Assembly (NCBI RefSeq): GCF_003860345.1
Contig: NZ_CP034179.1
Span: 2,650,001-2,714,000, forward strand
Direction: 5' to 3'
Length of the DNA stretch: 64,000 nt
Origin: Caenibius tardaugens NBRC 16725
GTDB taxonomy: Bacteria; Pseudomonadota; Alphaproteobacteria; Sphingomonadales; Sphingomonadaceae
How positions within the stretch are numbered: position 1 is the stretch's first letter; each line of letters begins with the position of its first letter. The position numbers and the translations under genes are program-made. Under the pieces are notes generated by a model. That model saw only the letters and a list, made by a program, of their open reading frames with translations, was not told where the DNA came from and made no database searches. This document shows positions 52,748-61,593 of this stretch, one piece after another.

Positions 52748-54630
52748 TCAATCGCGCATCAATAGCGCAAGGTTGCGCAACACCCCGGAATCCGTGCGGG
52801 AAACCGTGCCTTGTGGCTGGCGTGGGCACGACAGGCAGTAGGCTTCCGCCCCGCGCGCGCCGAGCAGGCGTTCCAGATCGGATGTCAGGCGGCGGGTCAG
52901 CCCGGCCTGCTGCACGGTGAGCAGGGCCACCATGTCATGCGCGGGGGCGCGGATATCGGTTTCGCTGTTGCCGACCAGCATTTGCAGCAGCGAATGATAG
53001 GCATCCGGGCTGGTGCCGAGATACTTGGCGTGCCATTCGCCCTGCTTGAGCCCGGCTTTCTGCGCGGCCCATGCCAGCGCATCGTCCATGCCGCCGAACT
53101 GGTCCACCAGACCGATCTGGCGTGCCGGCCCGCCTGCCCAGACCCGGCCTTGCGCGATTTCGTTGACTTGTGCCGGTGTCTTGCCGCGCGATTTCGAAAC
53201 CAGCGTGAGGAAGCGGGCATAGCCGTTTTCGATCACGCTCTGGATCATGTCCTGCGTTTCCGGGGTCAGCCCGGCGGCGAGATCGGGTTGGCCCGAAAGC
53301 GGCGTGGTCTTCACCCCGTCGGTGGTGACGCCCCAGTTGCCCAGTGCGTTTTCGAACGTGGGAACTACAGCGAAAATACCGATCGATCCGGTGATGGTTT
53401 CAGGGGCAGCGAATATGCGGTCGGCCGGGGTGGATACCCAGTAGCCCCCGCTGGCTGCGACATTGCCCATGGAGACGACGACCGGGATTTTCCGCGCCTT
53501 GTGCCGCAGGATGGCGCGGCGGATTTCTTCCGACGCGGTGACCGAGCCGCCGGGCGAATCGACCCGCACCACCAGACCCGCCAGATTATCCTGCAAGGCA
53601 TCGTCGAGCAGTTCGGCGATGCGATCGCCGCCTGCCTGCCCGGGCCCGGCATCGCCATCCACGATTTCACCGGCAATGGTCACCACACCGATGGCCTTGC
53701 CGGATTTGCCGGGCTTGTTCGCCGCCAGCCATGGGTCGAGTTCGGTATGGAGGAAGCTGCCGGGGTTTTCGCTCCAGTCGTCCTTGCCGACCAGTTTCGC
53801 CACCCGGTTGCCGAATGCCACCCGGTCGCCGACATGATCGACCAGACCGGCCTGTTTGGCGGCCTGCGCGGCATCGCCGCGCGCGGCGGCCAGCCATGCG
53901 GCGGGCTGGCCGGTGACCAGCGCCAGATCGGCGGCGGGCCGGGCTTTCTTGACGTCGGCCTTCCATTCTTCCCACAGCGCGGAATAGAGCGCACCGGCAT
54001 CTTCGCGCGCTTCGGGCGACATGTCGCTGCGCATGTAGGGTTCGATCGCCGACTTGTAGGTGCCGACACGGAAGATATGCGCGTTGACCTTCAGCCGTTC
54101 GAGCAGCCCGGCAAAATAGAGCCGATCCCCGCCCGGGCCCGCCACGACCGCGCCGCCAAGCGGATCGACCCAGACTTCGCTGGCGTGGGCCGCCAGCATC
54201 ATGCCATCGTCCACATAGGCGCTGGAAAAGGCGAGAACGGGTTTTTTCGTGGCGCGGACGCGATCCATCGCTGCGCCGATTTCCGCCAGATGCGCCTGCC
54301 CCCGCCGAGAAAGCGTGACAGATCGAGCACGACCGCGCGGATGCGATCGTCGGTTGCCGCGTTGTCGATCGCGCGCACAAGATCGCGGGCCTGATATTCG
54401 CGCGTGGGCATTTCCTGCGACAGGAGCACCTGCAACGGATCGGTCTGCGAGGCTTCTTCGACCACCGTGCCATCGAGTTCGAGCAGCAGCGCGCCGCCGC
54501 GCACCTGCCCGGGGCTGGGGCGCGTGGTCAGCACGGCATAGAGCCCGATGAAGAACAGCAGCAGGAACAGCAGGGCCAGCGCATCCTTGACCCCGACCAG
54601 CAATCGCCAAACCTTGCCCGCGAAACTCAT
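52748..54630 (-). pseudogene. sppA: signal peptide peptidase SppA with a one-base frameshift
   Basis: Two frames together give a 67-kDa-type SppA of about 627 residues. The N-terminal piece (54630 to about 54300) has a membrane anchor (LALLFLLLFFIGLYAVL) and RIRAVVLDLSRFLGGG; reading then has to shift at the run of five C (54299-54303, G5 in the gene) to continue as QAHLAEIGAAMD. The rest carries both SppA repeats, GTYKSAIEPY (catalytic Lys) and SMGNVAASGGYWVS (catalytic Ser). One missing G in the homopolymer explains it. It may be a real loss, a sequencing error or slippage; all other parts look intact. Normally degrades cleaved signal peptides at the membrane. Confidence 0.85.
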
Positions 54631-54836
54631 GACCGGTTATGCTCCCGTGGCCCCTGTTGCGGCGAATGCCGTCTCGGACGTGCCCTGATCGACCCTGATA
54701 AAGCCTGTGCCACGCCCTTGCCACAGCAAAGAGTCCACCGCAAAGGGCTTGCGTCGGCTATGCGGTGGCAAAGCGGGGGAAAGCCTGCCTGAATCACTTG
54801 AGCGACCCGGCACATTTGACTAAAGGCCCAGCTTTA

Positions 54837-55883
54837 ATGACATCGCCGCCATATACCCCCGCCCGAGGCCAATATCCGGCAGGTGGCCTCGCCTTCCCGC
54901 ATCGCAGCCTGTTGGGCATTGCGGGCCTCGATACCCATGAAGTGCTGTTCCTGCTCGACGAGGCAGAACAGTGGGTGGAACTGAACCGCCGTTCGGCCAA
55001 GCATTCCGAAGTGCTGGCCGGGCTGACGATCATCAACGCCTTCTTCGAGAATTCCACACGCACCCTGCTGAGTTTCGAAATCGCAGGCAAGCGTCTGGGG
55101 GCGGACGTTGTCAACATGCAGGCGGCCCAGTCGAGCATCAAGAAGGGCGAAACGCTGATCGACACGGCGGTGACGCTGAACGCCATGCGCGCCGATGCCA
55201 TTGTTATCCGCCATGCCAGTTCGGGCGCGGTGGCGCTGATTGCCGATCAGGTCGATTGCCCCGTGCTCAATGCCGGGGACGGGCAGCATGAACATCCCAC
55301 GCAGGCACTGCTCGATGCGTTGACGATCCGCCACGCCTTGCGCGAACGGGGGCAGAGCGAGGAATTCAACGGCATGACCGTGACGATCTGCGGCGATATC
55401 CTGCACAGCCGTGTCGCGCGTTCGAATATCCTGTGCCTGTCCTCTCTCGGAGCGAAAGTGCGCGTCTGCGCGCCGCCCGCGCTGATGCCCGATGCGATCG
55501 AGGCGATGGGCGTGGACGTGTTCCACCATTTCGATGCCGCGCTGGCCGGGACCGATGTGGTGATGATGCTGCGCTTGCAGAACGAGCGGATGCAGGGCCA
55601 GTTCATTCCTTCGCCGCGCGAATATCGCCATCTTTACGGGCTGACGACCGAACGCCTGCGCCGTTGTGCGCCCGATGCGCTGGTCATGCACCCCGGGCCG
55701 ATGAACCGCGGGGTGGAAATCGACAGCGATGTGGCCGATCTCGAAGGCACCAGCCTGATTACCCGGCAGGTGGAAATGGGCGTGGCGATCCGCATGGCCT
55801 GTCTCGATGTGCTGACCCGGCGCACGCGCGGCGTTGATGGCTGGGGTGAAGCACAGGCGATGAACGGGGGAATCGGGGCATGA
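54837..55883 (+). CDS. pyrB: aspartate carbamoyltransferase catalytic subunit
   Basis: 348 residues. [22 protein letters not shown] (carbamoyl-phosphate site S-T-R-T), [29 protein letters not shown], and [12 protein letters not shown] are the ATCase signatures. Makes carbamoyl aspartate in pyrimidine synthesis. Its stop overlaps the start of the dihydroorotase-like gene (ATGA), the arrangement of class A ATCases that need a PyrC-like partner. ATG 54837; the frame to 54765 is unsupported. Confidence 0.96.
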   Translation: MTSPPYTPARGQYPAGGLAFPHRSLLGIAGLDTHEVLFLLDEAEQWVELNRRSAKHSEVLAGLTIINAFFENSTRTLLSFEIAGKRLGADVVNMQAAQSSIKKGETLIDTAVTLNAMRADAIVIRHASSGAVALIADQVDCPVLNAGDGQHEHPTQALLDALTIRHALRERGQSEEFNGMTVTICGDILHSRVARSNILCLSSLGAKVRVCAPPALMPDAIEAMGVDVFHHFDAALAGTDVVMMLRLQNERMQGQFIPSPREYRHLYGLTTERLRRCAPDALVMHPGPMNRGVEIDSDVADLEGTSLITRQVEMGVAIRMACLDVLTRRTRGVDGWGEAQAMNGGIGA

Positions 55884-57109
55884 AACAGCAACGTCCCCTG
55901 ACGATTACCGGCGGGCAGCTTGTTCTGCCGGGCGAAGTCCGCACCGGCGCCTTGCGCGCGGTGGATGGCAGGATCGTGGAAGTGGGCCAGTTCAGCCCGC
56001 ATGATGGCGATGAGGTGATCGACGCGCGCGGCCAGCTGGTGGCCCCGGGTCTGGTCGATCTGGGTGTCTTCGCGGTGGACAAGCCCGCATTCCATTTCGG
56101 CGGGATCACCCGTGCGGCGTTAATGCCCGATCAGGCGCCGCCGCTGGACCATCCGGCGCGCGTGCAGTTCCTGGCCTATAGCGGCAAGCCCGATTTCTGG
56201 GTGCATCCGCTGGCAGCGGCCACGCGCGGACTGGAAGGCAACGAACTGGCTGAAGTGGCGCTGATGCGCGATGCCGGTGCGCGCGGGATCGCCACCGGGC
56301 GCCGCTGGATCGCGGATTCGGGGATCATGCTGCGCCTGCTGCGCTATGCGGCGATGCTCGACATGGTGGTTGTCAGCCATGCCGAAGATGCCGGGCTGAC
56401 CGGCAATGCCGTGGCCACTGCGGGCGATGTCGCCACCCGGCTGGGCCTGCCAAGCGCCCCGGCGCAAGCCGAGGCGCTGGCCGTGGCGCGCGATATCGCA
56501 CTGGCCGAAATCGCGGGCGCCCGGCTGCATCTGCGGCAAGTGACGACGCAGGCCGCGCTCGATCTGGTGCGCGCAGCCAAGGCGCGCGGCGTGGCGGTGA
56601 CCGCAGGGGTGACCCCGGCACATTATATGCTGTCCGATCTGGCGACGGCGAAGTTTGCCACCTTTACCCGTCTTTCCCCGCCCTTGCGGCAGGAAAGCGA
56701 CCGGCGGGCGGTGATCGCGGCGATTGCCGATGGCACGATCGATGTGATTGCATCGGGCCATGATCCGCGCGGGCCGGAAGACAAGCGCCTGCCGTTTGCC
56801 GATGCCGAACCGGGCATGGCCGGGGCGGAAAGCCTGTTGGCCATGGTGCTGTCGCTGGTGCGCGATGGGGTGATCGATATGCCGCGCGCCTTTGCGCTGG
56901 TGGCGGGCAATCCCGCCCGGTTGCTGGGTGTGTCGGCCGGGCGGCTCGCTCAGGATATGGAAGCGGATATCGCGCTGGTCGATCCTGACAAGCCGTGGAT
57001 CATCTCGTCAGACCGGATGGCCGCCAGTGCGGGCAATACCCCGTTTGACGGGCAGCCGGTGCAGGGGCGGGTGACCGCGCTGTATAAGGGCGGAGTGCGC
57101 GTGGGCTGA
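55880..57109 (+). CDS. pyrC': non-catalytic dihydroorotase homologue (PyrC-prime type)
   Basis: 409 residues of amidohydrolase fold, but the metal site is broken: [10 protein letters not shown] replaces the usual PGLVD-x-[11 protein letters not shown] replaces the H-x-S-T strand His, and [13 protein letters not shown] replaces ATDHAPH with its catalytic Asp. HAED keeps one His. In Pseudomonas and relatives a similar inactive subunit holds PyrB together, and a separate active PyrC exists. Translational overlap with pyrB supports a structural role. Annotation as an active dihydroorotase would probably be wrong. Confidence 0.85.
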   Translation: MKQQRPLTITGGQLVLPGEVRTGALRAVDGRIVEVGQFSPHDGDEVIDARGQLVAPGLVDLGVFAVDKPAFHFGGITRAALMPDQAPPLDHPARVQFLAYSGKPDFWVHPLAAATRGLEGNELAEVALMRDAGARGIATGRRWIADSGIMLRLLRYAAMLDMVVVSHAEDAGLTGNAVATAGDVATRLGLPSAPAQAEALAVARDIALAEIAGARLHLRQVTTQAALDLVRAAKARGVAVTAGVTPAHYMLSDLATAKFATFTRLSPPLRQESDRRAVIAAIADGTIDVIASGHDPRGPEDKRLPFADAEPGMAGAESLLAMVLSLVRDGVIDMPRAFALVAGNPARLLGVSAGRLAQDMEADIALVDPDKPWIISSDRMAASAGNTPFDGQPVQGRVTALYKGGVRVG

Positions 57110-57141
57110 AGCCCGCGCATCGCGTGCCCCGCGCCGCATAG

Positions 57142-57175
57142 GAAGAGAGCGGCAACCTTGCGGCTGCCGCTCTTC
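57142..57175. terminator. bidirectional terminator after pyrB-pyrC'
   Basis: Nearly perfect inverted repeat GAAGAGAGCGGCAACC / GGCTGCCGCTCTTC around TTGC. It lies between two convergent genes. T-rich flank (TCTTCCTCCC) is modest, so strength is uncertain. Confidence 0.55.
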
Positions 57176-57213
57176 CTCCCCCATGGCATTAATGGGTAAA
57201 ATCCTTGCCCCGC

Positions 57214-58629
57214 TCAGCCGACCGCGCCGGGCAGCGGGTTGTCCTTGTCATAGACCAGGCAGCCCTGGCCCTTGGCGCTGATGGTGGCGCACATCGCGCG
57301 GGCATCGGCCTTGTTGAAGCCGGCTGCGGCCACGCGCCAGTAATGCTTGCCCTTGATATTGGCTTGCGTGATCTTCAGGCGATACTGCCCGAGGGCGCTG
57401 TTGCGTTTGGTGAAAACACCCCATGCCTGGCGGGCTTCGCTTTCCGACAGGAACGATCCCAACTGTACCAGATGATCGCCATTGCGCGCGGAAGGTGCCA
57501 TGCCCGTGCCTCTGGACGCGGCCAGCGCCGGGGCCTTGGCGACCGGTGCGGGGCGGGTCGGATTGGCAAAGCCATAGCGGACGGGCAACTGCTGTACCGT
57601 GGGTTCGGAAATGAAGCGCACGGTATCGGCAATCAGTGCGGATGCGCTGACACCGCGCGGCGCGGCGGCGCCGAAGGCCGCTTCGAAGCTGTTCGGCTCA
57701 GCCGAAGCCAGCGTGACGGCAGGTTCTGCAACGGCAGTCGAGGCAGGTTCCAGCGCTGGGGTAGGTGTCGAGGCAGGCGTCGCAGCTGCGATCTGCGGCA
57801 TGGGTTGCGGCGCGCCCAGCGCGGGCAGTTCCTGCGCAGGGGCGGGGGCCGTGGGCCATGCTGCTGCGGCAGGGACGGGTGCGGCGGCCAGTTGTTCAGG
57901 CGTGCCGTTGATACGGGCCAGCCCGGCCGGAACGCCGCTGTCCTTTTTCAGCACGGGTGCATCCAGCAGTGCCGCCACACGCTGTTGCGCAGCTTCGGGA
58001 TGGATCGTGGCGGCCCATTGCGCCATGCGATCGCCCAGTTGTTCGCCCGGAACGTCGAATGCGGCCATCAGGCGGGCCTGCCGCCATTCGCCCGAAAGTG
58101 CGTAGGCATAGGCCAGATTTTGGCGGACCTTGGGCGTGTTTTCGCCATTGCGCAGGGCATCGGTCAGCAGGCCGACCCCGCGTTGCGGATCGCCGGCTAG
58201 CGCATAGGCAAGGCCCAGATCGGCTGCCGGAATGGCATTCTGGTGTGCATCCAGCACGGCTACCGCCTCGTAAGGCTGGTTCGCGCCGATCTGTGCAAGG
58301 GCAAGGCTCAGCGCGGTGCGCGCCGATGTGTCGCCCAATGCCACCGCATCATCGAACGATGTTGCGGCGGAGAAGAAACGCCCGGCCTTGAGATAGGCGG
58401 AACCCAGCAGCGCCCGGTATTCGGCATTGTTGGGATCGGACATCACCGCGCGTTCCGCCAGACTGACAGCCTTGTCGCTGTCGCCCTTGGCAATCGCGGT
58501 TTCCGCCTGGCTTGCCGAAATGCGCGATTTGGGCGCGTTGGCTGTGCTGCACGCGGTCAGCGCGGTGCTGGCCAGTACGGCGGCCAGTGTCAGGCCGATC
58601 ATCCGGGTGCTGTTGTTTGTACGGGTCAT
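57214..58629 (-). CDS. TPR and SPOR-domain lipoprotein
   Basis: 471 residues. Signal with lipobox LTAC (MIGLTLAAVLASTALTACST). TPR region at about 40-190 (AETAIAKGDSDKAVSLAERAV, NAEYRALLGSAYLKAGRFFSAA, AYALAGDPQRGVGLL, NLAYAYALSGEW), then a long Pro/Ala linker (245-375), and a C-terminal SPOR domain (HLVQLGSFLSESEARQAWGVF to CLVYDKDN) that binds septal, denuded peptidoglycan. TPR arrangement resembles TadD/PilF-type assembly proteins. Third gene of an operon with ParA and an RHH protein (30-base gap). Confidence 0.82.
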   Translation of the reverse strand: MTRTNNSTRMIGLTLAAVLASTALTACSTANAPKSRISASQAETAIAKGDSDKAVSLAERAVMSDPNNAEYRALLGSAYLKAGRFFSAATSFDDAVALGDTSARTALSLALAQIGANQPYEAVAVLDAHQNAIPAADLGLAYALAGDPQRGVGLLTDALRNGENTPKVRQNLAYAYALSGEWRQARLMAAFDVPGEQLGDRMAQWAATIHPEAAQQRVAALLDAPVLKKDSGVPAGLARINGTPEQLAAAPVPAAAAWPTAPAPAQELPALGAPQPMPQIAAATPASTPTPALEPASTAVAEPAVTLASAEPNSFEAAFGAAAPRGVSASALIADTVRFISEPTVQQLPVRYGFANPTRPAPVAKAPALAASRGTGMAPSARNGDHLVQLGSFLSESEARQAWGVFTKRNSALGQYRLKITQANIKGKHYWRVAAAGFNKADARAMCATISAKGQGCLVYDKDNPLPGAVG

Positions 58630-58659
58630 GGCAGGTTTCCCTTCCGCAGTCTGGGCAGC

Positions 58660-59394
58660 TCAGTGCTGCCGTTTGACCTGGGCCGCGAGCAGATTGATCT
58701 CGGCCATGGAGTCGATGAATTCATCCAGTGCTTCGGTGACGATCTGCTGTGCGCTGCTGTTGCGCACGGTGCAGGCCAGCCGCAGTTTCAGATGACGTTC
58801 CGCATCAAGCCGCAAGGTGAAGGCCGCACGGCGGCCGTCGTTCAGGGCAGAACGGCGGCTGCGTGCCTTGCCGCGCCGGGGCTGCTTGATCTGAAGGACG
58901 GCTTCGGACGCAGTCTCGTTCTTGTCCGTCTCTTCTGCCCAGGATGGCAGCTCTTCGTGTTCCGGATCCGCTTCGTAGGACGCATCCATGCGGACGGCGA
59001 TTTCTTCCTGCTGGAGAACCACCTGCGGCTTGGCCGGCGCTTCTTCCCGTGCGGATTCCAGCGCCGACGGATCGTCGCCAATCATGCCGACAGCACCGCG
59101 ATGGGCATGCTGCGCCAGTTGCGCAGCGGCCAGTTCGTCTTCCGCGCGGGCTTCCGCGGCGGTTTCCGGATTGATCGGCGCCGGTGTGAGCTGCAGCGTT
59201 TCGGTATGGGCTTGCACGGCATGGTCGCCCATGTCGTTCCAGCCGAGATCCTCCAGGCGGTTGGGATCGTCCGCGTCGTCCACACCCAGCGGCATATACG
59301 GCTGGATGTGCTGCGAGCGCATCGCCGGCCGTGCGCCGCCCTTCCGGGCGAGTAGGCTGCTGTTCAGGGAAGCGAGTGGCTTGGGTTCGCTCAT
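58660..59394 (-). CDS. ribbon-helix-helix-tailed protein paired with ParA
   Basis: 244 residues, mostly acidic and low complexity (residues 30-170, many Glu/Ala). The C-terminal 70 residues are basic then helical: RRAAFTLRLDAERHLKLRLA, followed by NSSAQQIVTEALDEFIDSM, the shape of a ribbon-helix-helix DNA-binding domain (beta-strand, two helices). The gene starts 17 bases after the ParA stop. By analogy it could be the DNA-binding partner that stimulates ParA, but this is inference; no ParB is present. Confidence 0.7.
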   Translation of the reverse strand: MSEPKPLASLNSSLLARKGGARPAMRSQHIQPYMPLGVDDADDPNRLEDLGWNDMGDHAVQAHTETLQLTPAPINPETAAEARAEDELAAAQLAQHAHRGAVGMIGDDPSALESAREEAPAKPQVVLQQEEIAVRMDASYEADPEHEELPSWAEETDKNETASEAVLQIKQPRRGKARSRRSALNDGRRAAFTLRLDAERHLKLRLACTVRNSSAQQIVTEALDEFIDSMAEINLLAAQVKRQH

Positions 59395-59411
59395 GGCCCC
59401 CGTCCCTCCGT

Positions 59412-60131
59412 TCACGATTGTGCGATACGGCGGCCGAAACCACCGTTCGGGCGATGAACACCGGGCATCATCGAGACGCTGTTCGGTGCGGCGAAGACAG
59501 TGCGTCGGAAATTTTTCTCGAGACGGTCGGCCACGTAAGTCCACAGCGCCTCCACTTCCTGGGCGGAGCGGCTCTGCGGATCGACTTCCATGACTGTGCG
59601 CCCGTCGATCATCGATGCGGCATAATCGGTGCGATGATGCAGCGTGACCGGGGCGACCGTGCCGTGTTGCGACAGGGCGACGGCGGCTTCCGACGTGATC
59701 CGGGCCTTGGGTGTTGCGGCGTTCACTACGAAGATCAGCGGCTTGCCCGCGCGTTCGCAGAGATCGACAGTGGCCCCGACAGCGCGCAGATCGTGCGGGC
59801 TGGGGCGGGTGGGCACCACGATCAGTTCGGCCACGGAAATAACCGACTGGATCGCCATGGTAATCGCTGGCGGCGTATCGATAACCGCCAGCTTGAAACC
59901 CTGCTGGCGCAAAGTGACAAGATCGGCGGCAAGCCGTGCGACCGTGGTCTGGGCGAAAGCCGGATATTCGGCTTCGCGTTCGTTCCACCAATCGGCAAGC
60001 GAACCTTGCGGATCGATATCGATCAAGACGACCGGACCGGCCCCGGCGCGCTGCGCCTGAACCGCCAGATGGCCGGACAGGGTTGTTTTACCCGATCCCC
60101 CTTTTTGCGAAGCCAATGCCAATACGCGCAA
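59412..60131 (-). CDS. ParA-family ATPase
   Basis: 239 residues with deviant Walker A LASQKGGSGKTTLSGHLA, Walker A-prime VVLIDIDPQGSLADWW, Walker B FKLAVIDTPPA and the NAATPKAR specificity loop. No N-terminal HTH, so it is of the small chromosomal/positioning type rather than the plasmid ParA with autorepressor domain. Start is a TTG at 60131 preceded by AGGGGG; upstream in-frame codons lack a ribosome site. Leads an operon with the RHH protein and the TPR/SPOR lipoprotein. Confidence 0.88.
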   Translation of the reverse strand: MRVLALASQKGGSGKTTLSGHLAVQAQRAGAGPVVLIDIDPQGSLADWWNEREAEYPAFAQTTVARLAADLVTLRQQGFKLAVIDTPPAITMAIQSVISVAELIVVPTRPSPHDLRAVGATVDLCERAGKPLIFVVNAATPKARITSEAAVALSQHGTVAPVTLHHRTDYAASMIDGRTVMEVDPQSRSAQEVEALWTYVADRLEKNFRRTVFAAPNSVSMMPGVHRPNGGFGRRIAQS

Positions 60132-60357
60132 GGCCAACCCCCTATGCTTCCCCGTCCGAAGACCACAATGCTCCGGCAATCGTCATTTGGTTCGCAGATC
60201 GACCCTAATTTTAGGTTAATTTTGCGTGAGGCATGTTGCGGGGCCCGGGATTTCCGCGGGGAAAATCGCCGCCATGGTCCGCTTGGAAAGACTTTGCTAA
60301 CGCCTTGTTCACTATAGAGGTTTGGTAAAGATCGGATTTGAACAGGTCACGCAACCC

Positions 60358-61536
60358 ATGGTTATCACGCAAAGAGTTACCCGATTCGCGCTGCTTGCCG
60401 CGCTGCTGGCAGGCACACCCGCGCTTGCCGATGTGCGCGACGGGGTCGAGGCGTGGAGCCGGGGCGACTATGCCAAGGCCGTGGCCCAATGGGAAAAAGA
60501 AGCCGCGCGCGGCAACGCCGATGCGCAGTACAATCTGGGCCAGGCTTACCGGCTGGGGCGCGGCGTCGGGCAGGATATGGCCAAGGCGCAGCAGCTCTAT
60601 GCCACTGCCGCCGCAGCCGGGCATCCGCTGGCAGCCGACAATTACGGGCTGCTGCTGTTTCAGCAGGGTCAGCGGACCCAGGCCATGCCCTATATCAGCG
60701 CGGCTGCCGATCGCGGCGATCCGCGCGCGCAGTATCTGCTGGGAATCGCGCATTTCAACGGCGACCTGATGGCGAAGGACTGGGTCCGCGCCTATGCGCT
60801 GGTGACGCTTGCCAATGGGCAGAATCTCCCGCAGGCAACCCACGCGATTGCGGAAATGGATCGTTTCATCCCGCTGGAACAGCGGCAGGAAGGGGCGGCG
60901 CTGGCAGTCAGCATGCAGACGCAGGCCGACGCCTTGCGCGCGCAACAGTTGGCCAGCGTCGATCTCCAGTCGGCGGGCACGGGCAAACCTGTGCCTGCGG
61001 CTGCACCGGATCGGCCGGTGCAAAGCGCGGCCGTGGTCGTTACCCCGCCCGTTCCGACGCCCACCCCCGCCGCCACCGCTGTGGCCGCAGCCGCGCAGGT
61101 CAGCGGGACGGAAAGCCCCGCTGTGGCAGGGGCAGACTATGCCCGGCCGCAAGTCGCCGTGGCCGCGCCCGTTGCTGTCGAACCACCACAGGTTGTGACG
61201 CCGCCCGCGCCCGCCGCGAACCCCGCGTTGGTGCAGCCGGCGCCAAAACCGGCCGTCAAAACAGCGGCGCCGAAACCTGCCGCCCAGAAACCGGCCACGT
61301 TGTCCGCCGATGGGCCATGGCGGCTGCAGCTTGGCGCCTTCGCCGTATCGGGTAATGCCGACCAGCTCTGGAAGAAAATCGGCGGCAGGGGCGTGCTGGC
61401 GGGCAAGAAGAAGTATCTGCTGCCCTCGGGCAATCTTACGCGGCTGCTGGCCGGTGGCTATGCCACCCGTGGCGATGCCGATACCGCCTGCGCCGCATTG
61501 AAGCGGAGTGGGCAGACCTGCCTCGTCACGCGTTGA
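60358..61536 (+). CDS. Sel1-repeat and SPOR-domain secreted protein
   Basis: 392 residues. Signal peptide MVITQRVTRFALLAALLAGTPALA. Three or four Sel1-like repeats (YAKAVAQWEKEAARGNADAQYNLGQAYRLGRGV and QAMPYISAAADRGDPRAQYLLGIAHFNG) to about 165, a long Pro/Ala/Val linker (residues 220-320), and a C-terminal SPOR domain starting WRLQLGAFAVSGNADQLW. SPOR should bring it to the division septum. Divergent from the ParA operon over a 226-base region, so both may be co-regulated. Confidence 0.82.
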   Translation: MVITQRVTRFALLAALLAGTPALADVRDGVEAWSRGDYAKAVAQWEKEAARGNADAQYNLGQAYRLGRGVGQDMAKAQQLYATAAAAGHPLAADNYGLLLFQQGQRTQAMPYISAAADRGDPRAQYLLGIAHFNGDLMAKDWVRAYALVTLANGQNLPQATHAIAEMDRFIPLEQRQEGAALAVSMQTQADALRAQQLASVDLQSAGTGKPVPAAAPDRPVQSAAVVVTPPVPTPTPAATAVAAAAQVSGTESPAVAGADYARPQVAVAAPVAVEPPQVVTPPAPAANPALVQPAPKPAVKTAAPKPAAQKPATLSADGPWRLQLGAFAVSGNADQLWKKIGGRGVLAGKKKYLLPSGNLTRLLAGGYATRGDADTACAALKRSGQTCLVTR

Positions 61537-61593
61537 CGGGGCACCGCCGCCACCGCATCACCGCAGCCTGATGGCGAATCGTGCGGGGATGCC

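Noticed and set aside
54290-54310. Programmed frameshifting in sppA
   Set aside because: No slippery heptamer of the usual kind or downstream stimulator was recognised; a simple one-base loss is more economical.
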